From the NCBI RefSeq assembly GCF_003837805.1, contig NZ_RQIT01000001.1, positions 434,001 through 498,000 on the forward strand: DNA of 64,000 nucleotides. Direction: 5' to 3'. The first letter of the stretch is position 1. The number at the start of each line of letters is the position of its first letter. This DNA comes from Bradyrhizobium sp. RP6 (GTDB lineage Bacteria; Pseudomonadota; Alphaproteobacteria; Rhizobiales; Xanthobacteraceae). The notes below the pieces were generated by a model that did not search any database, was not told the origin of the DNA, and was given only the letters and a program-made list of their open reading frames with translations. Both the position numbers and the translations under genes were made by a program. This document shows positions 18,905 through 26,816 of this stretch, one piece after another.

Positions 18905-19750
18905 ATGGTGCACCTTTTCCGGACTTCGCTCGGTGTGATGGCGCTCGCAGCGGCCGCTTTTGGCCCCGGCGGCGGGGCGCTGGCCGCCAATGGTCCGTTT
19001 CTCGCGCATCAGGCACTCTATGACCTCAGCCTCGTCAAATCGCGCTCCAATTCGGTCAACAGCGCCCGCGGCCGCATCCTCTACAATTTCACGGGGAACG
19101 CTTGCGAGGGCTATACCTCGGAATTCCGTCAGGTCTCCGAACTCGACAGCGGCGAGGGCAAGATTACGCTCAGCGACCTCCGGTCCAATTCCTGGGAGGA
19201 CGCCGCGGGCAAGAGCTACCGCTTCAAGATCGAGACGCGCATGAACGAGGCAGATGCCGGCCGGGTCGACGGCTCGGCCGAGCGCGACGGCGACCATATC
19301 AACGTCAAGCTGAAGCTGCCGGCGCCGAAGAGCTTTACGCTCGACGGCAAGGTCGTGTTTCCGACCGAGCAGATCCAGCGCATTATCGCCGCCGCGAAAG
19401 AAGGCAAGTCGCTGCTCGAGCTCTCCGTTTATGACGGCTCCGACGACGGCCAGAAAGTCTACAACACGCTGACCGTGATCGGCCAGCCGATCCCCGCCGA
19501 CCGTGCCACCTCGGCAGACCCATCGACCTCGGACGAGCACATGAAGTCGTTGAAACGCTGGCCCGTCACCGTCAGCTATTTCGATCGCGACGTCCAGCAG
19601 AAAGAGGGCGAGCAGACGCCGGTCTATGCGATGTCGTTCGAGCTCTACGAGAACGGCGTCTCGCGCCAGCTCGTGCTCGATTACAACGATTTTGTGATTT
19701 CGGGTTCGATGGGCAAGTTCGACGTGAAGGACAGCAAGCCCTGTAATTGA
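18905..19750 (+). CDS. EipB-like cell envelope integrity protein (DUF1849)
   Basis: A 281-residue periplasmic protein of the DUF1849 family, whose Brucella member EipB forms an unclosed beta-barrel and supports envelope integrity. ATG 18905 starts a signal peptide (MVHLFRTSLGVMALAAAAFG ... ALAAN). A start 33 bases upstream (18872) is possible. The two conserved cysteines thought to form a disulfide are present: NACEGYTSEFRQ and the C-terminal DSKPCN. ALYDLSLVKSR and GRILYNFTG are family-like. It is divergent from the RidA/GDPD pair. Confidence 0.88.
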   Translation: MVHLFRTSLGVMALAAAAFGPGGGALAANGPFLAHQALYDLSLVKSRSNSVNSARGRILYNFTGNACEGYTSEFRQVSELDSGEGKITLSDLRSNSWEDAAGKSYRFKIETRMNEADAGRVDGSAERDGDHINVKLKLPAPKSFTLDGKVVFPTEQIQRIIAAAKEGKSLLELSVYDGSDDGQKVYNTLTVIGQPIPADRATSADPSTSDEHMKSLKRWPVTVSYFDRDVQQKEGEQTPVYAMSFELYENGVSRQLVLDYNDFVISGSMGKFDVKDSKPCN

Positions 19751-19771
19751 GGGCGGTCGCGCTCTCTCCTG

Positions 19772-19857
19772 TGTCATTGCGAGCCAGCAAAGCAATCTAG
19801 AATCTCGCCGCGGAAAAATTCTGGATTGCTTCGTCGCAAGAGCTCCTCGCAATGACG
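19772..19857. repeat. palindromic repeat (CGTCATTGCGAGGAGC family)
   Basis: The arms are GTCATTGCGAGC at the left and GAGCTCCTCGCAATGAC at the right, with the inner pair AAAGCAATCTAGAATCT / ATTCTGGATTGCTTCG. It is the same family as 15385-15470. Confidence 0.8.
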
Positions 19858-19922
19858 GGGCTGGCTCTCAGCTCGCTCTCCAGCTACGCTCTGCCCCAAC
19901 CACAAACTCCGGGAGCGCCTCC

Positions 19923-20324
19923 ATGCCGAAGCTCGACCATCTCCGCCCCAGCGGCCTGCATCACAACCCGGCCTATTCCCACGTCGTCACTGCTTCCGGT
20001 GCGCGCACCATCTACATTTCCGGCCAGGTGTCGGTGGATGAGGAAGGACGGATCGTCGGCGAGGGCGATATCGCCGCACAGACGACGCAGGTGATGCAGA
20101 ATCTCGGCCACGCGCTCAAGGCGGCGGGGGCGACCTACGCCAACATCGTCAAGATCACGACTTTCGTCGTGAACTACAAGCCGGAGCTGCGGCCCATCAT
20201 CGGCAAGGCGCGCTCGGCTTTCTTCGAAGGCATGGAGCCGCCGGCCTCGACGCTGGTCGGCGTCTCCGCGCTCGCCGCGCCGGAATGGCTGATCGAGATC
20301 GAGGCGGTCGCAGTCGCGGACTGA
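19923..20324 (+). CDS. RidA-family protein (key arginine replaced)
   Basis: A 133-residue YjgF/RidA-fold protein, normal length for the family. The strand IYISGQVSVDEEGRIVGEGD and the QTTQVMQNLGHALKAAGAT helix are typical. In the segment PPASTLVGVSALAAPEWLIE the position of the catalytic Arg of RidA is occupied by Ser by my alignment, so imine deaminase activity is doubtful. Paralogues without this Arg (Rid1-3 subgroups) mostly have unknown roles. It is a single gene, with its stop 13 bases from the convergent ACT gene. Confidence 0.88.
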   Translation: MPKLDHLRPSGLHHNPAYSHVVTASGARTIYISGQVSVDEEGRIVGEGDIAAQTTQVMQNLGHALKAAGATYANIVKITTFVVNYKPELRPIIGKARSAFFEGMEPPASTLVGVSALAAPEWLIEIEAVAVAD

Positions 20325-20337
20325 ATCCCTGCCACGC

Positions 20338-20742
20338 TCACGTGGCCTTGGACATCGCCTGCAGAACCGTCATCGCCTCGTCGGCCTTGTCCACCGGCAC
20401 GAACAGGTGATCGTGATAGAAGGCCGACACGGCGTTCACGCTGATGCCGGCTTCGGCCAGACGCGCCGTGATTGCCGCCAGAAAGCCCACCGCATCGAGC
20501 GCGGAGCGAACTGTCAGGGTGATCAGGCGCGAGGGAAATTCATGGCGTAGTCCGGCACGTTCAGCCTCCTTCTGCAGTATCACCAGCGTTGTTCCTTCGC
20601 GTTCGCGGAACGTCAGCATCGGGCTGATGGTGGCTGGAATACTCGCGTTCGGCGCAAGCGTGCAAAACACGAAGATGCCGTCCAGGATCTCCGGCTTCAT
20701 GTTGCCCAGCAGCGCCTTGAGATCGCGTTCACCCGTCATCAC
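20338..20742 (-). CDS. ACT-domain protein
   Basis: A 134-residue protein consisting of two ACT-like halves of the DUF3/CASTOR-like type: N-terminal GIFVFCTLAPNASIPATIS and C-terminal FLAAITARLAEAGISVNAVS. ACT modules bind amino acids and regulate enzymes. ATG 20742 overlaps the dinB stop (20739-20741), so it is translationally coupled to dinB, although no functional link is known. The start may be the second ATG, three bases later. Confidence 0.82.
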   Translation of the reverse strand: MMTGERDLKALLGNMKPEILDGIFVFCTLAPNASIPATISPMLTFREREGTTLVILQKEAERAGLRHEFPSRLITLTVRSALDAVGFLAAITARLAEAGISVNAVSAFYHDHLFVPVDKADEAMTVLQAMSKAT

Positions 20743-22028
20743 TCCTGCGCCTTCTCCGGCCCGTCATAGGCGATGCCGCGGATCACCGCAGCGCTGCCGA
20801 ACTTCTTGCGCAGGCTGTCCACCGCACGTTCGGCGTGGGCGGCGCGGCGGTCGAGCATGTCGGTGTCGTCGCTCGCTGAGCCCTCGCGCAACGCGCTGAC
20901 GCCGGCGCCCATAAGGCGGAAGGCGGTGCCGTCGATTTCCTTGGCCAGTATCTCGCGGCATATCGAGAAAATCTTTGCGGCAAGCTGCGTCGGCGCTGCG
21001 ATCGACTGCGAGCGGGTGCGCTGGCGGAAGTCGGCGGTCTTCAGCTTCAGCGTGACGGTCGAGCCGGCGAGTTCGCTGCTTTTCAGGCGCGACGACGTCT
21101 TCTCGCACAGCCGCCACAGGATCTTCTCCAAGGTCGCGAAGTCGCGGATGTCGGTCTCGAAGGTGGTTTCGCTGGAGATGGTCTTGGCGCCGCGGTCGGG
21201 CTCGACGCGGCGGTCGTCGATGCCGCGCGCGAGCCGCCACAGCCGGCGGCCGTCGCTCGGAAACTGCCGCATCATCTCGATCTCGTCGGCCTTCTGCAGG
21301 TCGGCGATGATGCGGAAGCCGCGCTGCACGAGGCGCTCCTGCGTCGCTGGCCCTACGCCGAAGATGAAGCCGACCGGCTTTTCCGCCAGCATCAATCGGG
21401 CTTCCTCCTGGTGGAGCGCGGCAAAGCCGCGGGGCTTGTCGAGGTCGGAGGCGATCTTGGCCAAAAACTTGTTGCAGGACAGGCCGACCGAGACGGTGAT
21501 GCCGATGTCGCGCTCGACGTCGCGGGCAAAGCGCGCCAGCACCTTTGCCGGGATCATGCCGTGCACCCGTTCGGTGCCGGAGAGATCGAGGAAGGCTTCG
21601 TCGATCGAGAGCGGCTCGACCAGCGGCGTCAGCGCCTGCATGGCTTGGCGCACCTCGCGGCCGACGCGGACGTATTTGGCCATGTCCGGGCGGATCACGG
21701 TCGCATGCGGGCAGGCCTCGAGCGCCTTGAACATCGGCATCGCCGAGCGCACGCCATAGGTGCGGGCGATGTAGCAGGCGGCCGACACCACGCCGCGTTT
21801 TCCGCCGCCGATGATGACGGGCTTGTCGGCGATGTCAGGATTGTCGCGCTTCTCGACCGTCGCGTAGAAGGCGTCGCAGTCGATATGGGCGATGGTCAGG
21901 CCTGCAAGGGCCCGGTGGCGGACGAGGCGGGGGGATCCGCAGGCGGAACAGCGCCGTACGCCCATGTCCAGATCGGCCAGACAATCCCGGCAGAAGCAGC
22001 GGGGCCCGGCCGGGTCGGGGGCGGTCAC
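20739..22028 (-). CDS. dinB: DNA polymerase IV (Y-family) with N-terminal cysteine cluster
   Basis: A 429-residue translesion polymerase. Catalytic acidic residues are in IAHIDCDAFYATVE and LSIDEAFLDLSG. The palm/finger motif GGGKRGVVSAACYIARTYGVRSAMP, the helix-hairpin-helix region GVGPATQERLVQRG and the little-finger domain (TVTLKLKTADFRQRTRS) follow in order. Unlike E. coli DinB it begins with about 40 residues containing C11, C13, C16, C27 and C30 (CRDCLADLDMGVRRCSACGS), which looks like a zinc ribbon. The start is GTG 22028, overlapping the DUF3572 stop by four bases. The order is DUF3572-dinB-ACT in one probable operon. Confidence 0.94.
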   Translation of the reverse strand: MTAPDPAGPRCFCRDCLADLDMGVRRCSACGSPRLVRHRALAGLTIAHIDCDAFYATVEKRDNPDIADKPVIIGGGKRGVVSAACYIARTYGVRSAMPMFKALEACPHATVIRPDMAKYVRVGREVRQAMQALTPLVEPLSIDEAFLDLSGTERVHGMIPAKVLARFARDVERDIGITVSVGLSCNKFLAKIASDLDKPRGFAALHQEEARLMLAEKPVGFIFGVGPATQERLVQRGFRIIADLQKADEIEMMRQFPSDGRRLWRLARGIDDRRVEPDRGAKTISSETTFETDIRDFATLEKILWRLCEKTSSRLKSSELAGSTVTLKLKTADFRQRTRSQSIAAPTQLAAKIFSICREILAKEIDGTAFRLMGAGVSALREGSASDDTDMLDRRAAHAERAVDSLRKKFGSAAVIRGIAYDGPEKAQE

Positions 22029-22384
22029 GGCACGTCGCGCTCCCAGGAGCGGTCGCCGAGCGCATCCCCGAGGACTTGCCGCGCTGCGGCAACGTTGGTC
22101 GGATGCAGCTCCGAGGCGCTCGCGAAGGCCTTCACGGTGGCGTCATCGCGCAGCACGAAATCCAGCACGTTAAGGAGGAAATTCGGGTCCGAGGCGGCGT
22201 TCCGGAGGGTCTCCGGGCCCACACCTGTCTCGGCCAGGAACAGGCCCAGCCGCTCGGGCTCGCTCGCGACGAAGGACAGCGCTTGAATCGCAACGATTTC
22301 AGCGACTTCGCGGGGGTTGTGAACAGGCTTTTTCACGGGCCCGGTTTGCCTTTCCGTTAACTTTCGGTGTCTACTTTGCATCAT
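22025..22384 (-). CDS. DUF3572 family protein
   Basis: A 119-residue helical protein of the DUF3572 family found in Rhizobiales. The conserved core is NPREVAEIVAIQALSFVASE followed by GLFLAETGVGPETLRNAASD and LNVLDFVLRDDATVKAFA. Tandem ATGs at 22384 and 22381 are possible starts; a GTG just before KKPVHNP would give about 103 residues and is also plausible. Its stop overlaps the dinB start, a coupling known in related genomes. Function is unknown; the link with DinB and the head-to-head divK gene are suggestive only. Confidence 0.82.
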   Translation of the reverse strand: MMQSRHRKLTERQTGPVKKPVHNPREVAEIVAIQALSFVASEPERLGLFLAETGVGPETLRNAASDPNFLLNVLDFVLRDDATVKAFASASELHPTNVAAARQVLGDALGDRSWERDVP

Positions 22385-22573
22385 GCCCGAGTCTCCGCCT
22401 TGAGTCTTGCGATCCGGGGCAAGCAAGTGGAAACCACATCGCAGAAAGTGGCCCCTCGGCTTTAACGAAACTAGAGCGAATCTGAGGCTAGTTTGAATCC
22501 AGTTTTCGAAGCGCCGGGAAGCGGCGCCTGAGGCGTCACATGTATCCGGCTTCGTGCCAATCAGGAGGACGGG

Positions 22574-22939
22574 ATGGCTAAGACCGTCCTGATCGTGGAA
22601 GACAACGAGCTCAACATGAAGCTCTTCCGCGACCTGTTGGAAGCGCATGGCTATCAGACTTCGGGTACCAGCAACGGTTACGAGGCGCTCGATCTCGTTC
22701 GCAAGATGCGGCCCGACCTCGTGCTGATGGATATCCAGTTGCCGCAGGTCTCCGGGCTCGAGGTGACGCGCTGGATCAAGGACGATCCGGAGCTGCGCAG
22801 CATTCCCATCGTCGCGGTCACGGCATTCGCGATGAAGGGCGACGAAGAGCGCATCCGCGAGGGCGGCTGCGAGGCCTATTTGTCCAAGCCGATCTCGGTC
22901 GGCAAATTCATTGAGACGGTCCGGCGTTTTATCGGATAG
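22574..22939 (+). CDS. divK: single-domain response regulator DivK
   Basis: A 121-residue stand-alone receiver. The phosphorylation site is D53 in [13 protein letters not shown], with acidic residues E9-D10 in [11 protein letters not shown] and the switch Lys in LSKPIS. In Caulobacter and Rhizobiales DivK is phosphorylated by PleC/DivJ kinases and controls the CckA-CtrA cell-cycle pathway at the poles. ATG 22574 follows AGGAGGACGGG. pleD starts 14 bases after its stop, the standard divK-pleD operon. Confidence 0.95.
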   Translation: MAKTVLIVEDNELNMKLFRDLLEAHGYQTSGTSNGYEALDLVRKMRPDLVLMDIQLPQVSGLEVTRWIKDDPELRSIPIVAVTAFAMKGDEERIREGGCEAYLSKPISVGKFIETVRRFIG

Positions 22940-22953
22940 GAAGTGAGTTCAAA

Positions 22954-24327
22954 GTGTCCGCGCGTATCCTGGTTGTCGATGACGTTCCTGCCAACGTCAA
23001 ACTCCTCGAAGCCCGCCTGTCCGCCGAATATTTCGACGTGATGACCGCTTCGAACGGCACCGAGGCGCTGGCGATCAGCCGCCGCGCCGAATGCGACATC
23101 ATCCTGCTCGACGTCATGATGCCTGACATGGACGGCTTTGAAGTCTGCCGCCGCCTCAAGACCGATCCCGCCACGCACCACATTCCGGTCGTGATGGTCA
23201 CCGCGCTCGACAGCCCGGCGGACCGCAACCGCGGCCTGGAAGCCGGCGCCGACGACTTCCTCACCAAGCCCGTCTCCGACGTCGTGCTGATCGCGCGCGT
23301 GCGCTCGCTGACCCGGCTGAAGATGATGACTGACGAGCTGCGCATGCGCGCCATCACCTCGCTCGAGATCGGCATGCAGGCGCCCGAGCGCAGTGCCGTG
23401 GCCGACACCGGCAAGGGCGGCCGCATCCTGCTGGTCGACGACCGCGAGTCCTCCTACGAGCGGCTGGCGACAATCCTCGCCGCCGAGCACACCGTCGACG
23501 TCGAGCCGAACCCGACGGAGGCGCTGTTCCACGCCGCCGAGGGCAATTACGACCTCCTGATCGTCTCGCTCGACCTCAACAATTTCGACGGCCTCAGGCT
23601 ATGCAGCCAGGCGCGCTCGCTGGAGCGCACGCGGCATGTGCCGATCCTGGCGATCGCGGACCCCGAGAACTCGACGCGGCTGCTCCGCGGCCTCGAGATC
23701 GGCGTCAACGACTATCTGCTGCGTCCGATCGACAAGACCGAGCTCTTGGCCCGCGCCCGCACCCAGATCCGCCGCCGCCGCTACACTGATCATCTGCGCG
23801 ACAACGTGCAGAACTCGATCGAGATGGCGATCACCGACGCGCTCACCGGCCTGCACAATCGCCGCTACATGGAGAGCCATCTCGCGACCCTCGCCGAGCA
23901 GGCCTCGCTCCGCGGCAAGCCGCTGGCGCTGATGATCCTCGACATCGACTACTTCAAGTCGATCAACGACAATTACGGCCACGACGCCGGCGACGACGTG
24001 CTGCGCGAGTTCGCGGTGCGCGTGCGCAAGTCGATCCGCGGCATCGATCTCGCCTGCCGCTACGGAGGCGAGGAATTCGTCATCGTGATGCCGGAGACCG
24101 ATCTTCACGTCGCCGGCATGGTCGCCGAGCGCCTGCGCCGCTCGATCGCGGGCGAGCCGTTCGCGATCCACAAGGGCACCAAGCGGATCGAGGTCACGAT
24201 CTCGATCGGCCTCACCACGCTGGAGCGAAAGGGCGAGGCGGTTGCCGACGTTCTCAAGCGCGCCGACACTGCGCTGTATCGCGCCAAGCACGACGGCCGC
24301 AATCGCGTGGTGTCGCAGGCGGCGTGA
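22954..24327 (+). CDS. pleD: response regulator/diguanylate cyclase PleD
   Basis: A 457-residue REC-REC-GGDEF protein that makes c-di-GMP. The first receiver has phospho-acceptor D53 (IILLDVMMPDMDG). The second (about 150-270) has Ser at that position (IVSLDLNNFDGL), fitting its known role as a dimerisation adaptor. The GGDEF domain has GGEEF at 371-375 and the inhibitory I-site RGID at 362-365, spaced five residues before it, so product feedback is expected. The start is GTG 22954. In Caulobacter PleD is activated at the stalked pole and drives motile-to-stalked differentiation. Confidence 0.95.
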   Translation: MSARILVVDDVPANVKLLEARLSAEYFDVMTASNGTEALAISRRAECDIILLDVMMPDMDGFEVCRRLKTDPATHHIPVVMVTALDSPADRNRGLEAGADDFLTKPVSDVVLIARVRSLTRLKMMTDELRMRAITSLEIGMQAPERSAVADTGKGGRILLVDDRESSYERLATILAAEHTVDVEPNPTEALFHAAEGNYDLLIVSLDLNNFDGLRLCSQARSLERTRHVPILAIADPENSTRLLRGLEIGVNDYLLRPIDKTELLARARTQIRRRRYTDHLRDNVQNSIEMAITDALTGLHNRRYMESHLATLAEQASLRGKPLALMILDIDYFKSINDNYGHDAGDDVLREFAVRVRKSIRGIDLACRYGGEEFVIVMPETDLHVAGMVAERLRRSIAGEPFAIHKGTKRIEVTISIGLTTLERKGEAVADVLKRADTALYRAKHDGRNRVVSQAA

Positions 24328-24674
24328 GCCGCCCGCACAAAGTTGCGAAAACAACCCCATGCACAGTAGCCGGCGTTAGTCGGATCAATGGGTTACGCGG
24401 GTGGCCAAAAGGATTGCGCTGTCGGCGGCGCGATTTGACTTGTCGGGCAAAACAGGAGCATGTTGGTAGCGTCGCGAAATGGTCCTGACGTGTAGTTGGG
24501 TGTCGACGCTTCCGCCACATTCTCACTGTCGTCCCTGGGAACGCAGGGACTCATAACCCCAGGGAGCGGTTATGGCGTGAGCTGGCAACCACGAGTCTTC
24601 GCCCAACTTCTCCCTGTGGTGATGGGTCCCGGCTCTGCGCTCCGCCTCGCTGCGCTTGTCCGGGACGACAGTGA
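24328..24674. other. intergenic region with palindromic repeat between pleD and the TetR gene
   Basis: The first 200 bases have no gene. The region from about 24527 to 24671 is a repeat: GTCGTCCCTGGGAACGCAGG at the left and TGTCCGGGACGACA at the right, with CATAACCCCAGGGAGCGGTTATG inside. It is a relative of the family at 17299-17433 and may also terminate the two convergent transcripts. Confidence 0.6.
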
Positions 24675-25274
24675 TCATTGTGGCGTGCGCTTATGCTGCA
24701 TCACCGCATCACCCTCCATATCCACGCCCGCATTGCGCAGCAGCACCTTTGCCGCTTCCTTTGCGGCGCGCGCCATCTCGGGATCGTCTCGCACGAGGTC
24801 CTGGGCGATGGCGCCGTCGACCAGAAGCACGAGCTGCGTCGCCAGCGCATCCGCGTCCGCAACGCCGAGCTCGTTCAGCTGCTCGCGAAACCAGATGCGG
24901 CGGCTTTCCTTGAAGGCGATCGCGATCTTCTTCACGGCGCGGTCCGCAGGTCCCAGCTCGGCGACGGCATTGACGAACGGGCAGCCGCGAAAATCTTTCG
25001 CCGCAAACCGCCGCTCCAGCGAATCGAAGGTCGCAAGAATCTGCTCGGCCGGCGGCTTGTCGGAGGGACGCTGAGATACGAAGCGGCGCTCGAGATAGGC
25101 CGCGATCAGCGCGTCCTTGGAGGGGAAGTGGTTGTAGAGCGTGCGCTTACTGATGCCAATCTCGGCCGCGATGGTGTCCACGCCGACGGCGCGAATGCCC
25201 TGTAGATAGAACAGCTTGTCGGCGGTCTCGAGGATCCGCTCTTTCATCGTCTGTTGTTTGGGCGGGGGAGCCAT
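24675..25274 (-). CDS. TetR-family transcriptional regulator
   Basis: A 199-residue repressor-type regulator. The N-terminal helix-turn-helix is clear: ILETADKLFYLQGIRAVGVD followed by IAAEIGISKRTLYNHFPSKD. The C-terminal ligand domain includes LRNAGVDMEGDAVMQHK. ATG 25274 (MAPPPKQQTMKERILETADK) is preferred over the start at 25307. It is divergent from an MFS gene, with an operator-like palindrome in the gap, so it most likely represses that transporter and itself. The inducer is unknown. Confidence 0.9.
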   Translation of the reverse strand: MAPPPKQQTMKERILETADKLFYLQGIRAVGVDTIAAEIGISKRTLYNHFPSKDALIAAYLERRFVSQRPSDKPPAEQILATFDSLERRFAAKDFRGCPFVNAVAELGPADRAVKKIAIAFKESRRIWFREQLNELGVADADALATQLVLLVDGAIAQDLVRDDPEMARAAKEAAKVLLRNAGVDMEGDAVMQHKRTPQ

Positions 25275-25297
25275 GCGGCAGCACGCGTCCTGTTCGC

Positions 25298-25334
25298 TTG
25301 ACAGCACCTGACATCCATAGCCTATGTAAACAGG
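25298..25334 (+). promoter_or_regulatory. promoter with overlapping TetR-type operator
   Basis: TTGACA (25298-25303) with a -10-like CTATGT at 25322-25327 (18-base spacing) points toward the MFS gene. A perfect palindrome CATAG-C-CTATG (25316-25326) covers the -10 element and sits inside looser outer arms CCTG (25307) and CAGG (25331). Repressor binding there would block polymerase. This is inferred from sequence only. Confidence 0.6.
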
Positions 25335-25403
25335 TCTGTGTACCCAAAATCAACGGCAAAAGCAGACGACGGCATTTGCGCCGTGCCGACGAGGGAGAAG
25401 AAA

Positions 25404-26642
25404 ATGCCTCTGCTGCAGGTCCTGCGTCCGACATTGCCCATCCTGATCGGCGCCTCGATCATGCTGACGCTGAGCATGGGGCTGCGGCAGAGCCTCGGCA
25501 TCTTCATGCAGCCGCTGACGCACGACATCCACATCTCGATCTCGGATTTCACGCTGGCGCTCGCCGTGCAGAACCTCGCCTGGGGCTTTCTCCAGCCACC
25601 CGCCGGCGCGCTTACCGCGCGCTACGGCTTCCGCCCGATCATGATCGCGGGCGCGCTGATGTACATTGCGGGGCTCGCGCTGATGGCAACCGCGAACGGG
25701 CTCATCAGCATCATGATCGGAGCGGGCGTGCTGATCGGGACGTCGCTGGCCTGCACCGCGGCGGCGATCGCGATGTCGGTGGCGGCGCGCGCGGTGCCGG
25801 AAACGGTGCGCTCCACCGTGCTCGGCATCGTCTCCGGCGCGGGCTCGCTCGGCGCGCTCTTGTCGGCGCCGATCGGGCAGATGCTCAACGAGGGTTTCGG
25901 CTGGCGCATCGGGCTTGCCGGCTTCGTGGTCATGTCGGTGCTGATGATACCCGCCGCCTGGTATGCCGGCCGTGTCGACAGAATCCCGCTGCCGAAGCCG
26001 GCCGCCGACGAGATCGACGATGCCACGGCGGCGGCAGCGGCGAGAACCGCATTCGGCAATGCCTCCTTCGTGGTGATGACCTGCGCCTATCTCGTCTGCG
26101 GCATGCAGCTCGTGTTCCTCACCACGCACCTGCCGTCGTATCTGGCGATCTGCGGCCTCGATCCCATGCTCAGCGCGCAGACGCTTGGCATGATCGGCGG
26201 CTTCAACGTGCTGGGCTCGCTGTTCTTCGGCTGGGCCGGCCAGCGCTGGAACAAGCTGGCACTGCTCGGCGGCATCTACATCCTGCGCTCGCTGGCGCTC
26301 GCCTGGTACTTCACGCTGCCGGCGACGCCGTTCTCGACGCTGCTGTTCGGCGCGATCATGGGCTTTTTGTGGATGGGCGTCGGCCCGCTGGTCGCGGGCG
26401 CGGTCGCCGAGATGTTCGGCCTGCGCTGGCAGGCGATGATCCAGGGCCTCGCCTTCATGAGCCACCAGATCGGCAGCTTTCTCGGCGCCTATGGGGGAGG
26501 GGTGCTCTACGATGCGCTCGGCTCCTACACCATGGCCTGGCGCATCGGCGTCGCGCTCGGCCTCGCCGGCGGCATCGTGCAGGTCGCGTTCGCGCTGATC
26601 CGCCCGTCGCAACCGCCGGCGCCGGTGTTGCGGACGGCGTAG
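25404..26642 (+). CDS. MFS transporter (OFA/NarK-like 12-helix type)
   Basis: A 412-residue inner-membrane transporter with about 12 hydrophobic helices and a central hydrophilic loop (residues about 195-215, DRIPLPKPAADEIDDA). The pattern LTLSMGLRQSLGIFMQPLTH in helix 1 and QMLNEGFGWRIGLAG between helices 5 and 6 match MFS members near the monocarboxylate/oxalate group. ATG 25404 follows AGGGAGAAGAAA. Its control by the divergent TetR gene suggests efflux of an inducing compound, but uptake cannot be excluded. Confidence 0.88.
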   Translation: MPLLQVLRPTLPILIGASIMLTLSMGLRQSLGIFMQPLTHDIHISISDFTLALAVQNLAWGFLQPPAGALTARYGFRPIMIAGALMYIAGLALMATANGLISIMIGAGVLIGTSLACTAAAIAMSVAARAVPETVRSTVLGIVSGAGSLGALLSAPIGQMLNEGFGWRIGLAGFVVMSVLMIPAAWYAGRVDRIPLPKPAADEIDDATAAAAARTAFGNASFVVMTCAYLVCGMQLVFLTTHLPSYLAICGLDPMLSAQTLGMIGGFNVLGSLFFGWAGQRWNKLALLGGIYILRSLALAWYFTLPATPFSTLLFGAIMGFLWMGVGPLVAGAVAEMFGLRWQAMIQGLAFMSHQIGSFLGAYGGGVLYDALGSYTMAWRIGVALGLAGGIVQVAFALIRPSQPPAPVLRTA

Positions 26643-26816
26643 CAAGGGCGGCTGGTCGCTTTGGTCAGCTTGGGAGCTTACAGCGGACGTCCCGGTGTTT
26701 GGTCGTGATGGGCCGATCGTGACCCAAGGCGGACCTGCGACCTATGCCCGCATCGAGTGCGACCATTCGGACGTGATACCCTCGCCAAGGCGTCCTCAAC
26801 ATCAGATGAGGATCGA

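Noticed and set aside
25350..26645. 431-codon minus-strand open frame opposite the MFS gene
   Set aside because: Hydrophilic Arg/His-rich mirror of a membrane protein.
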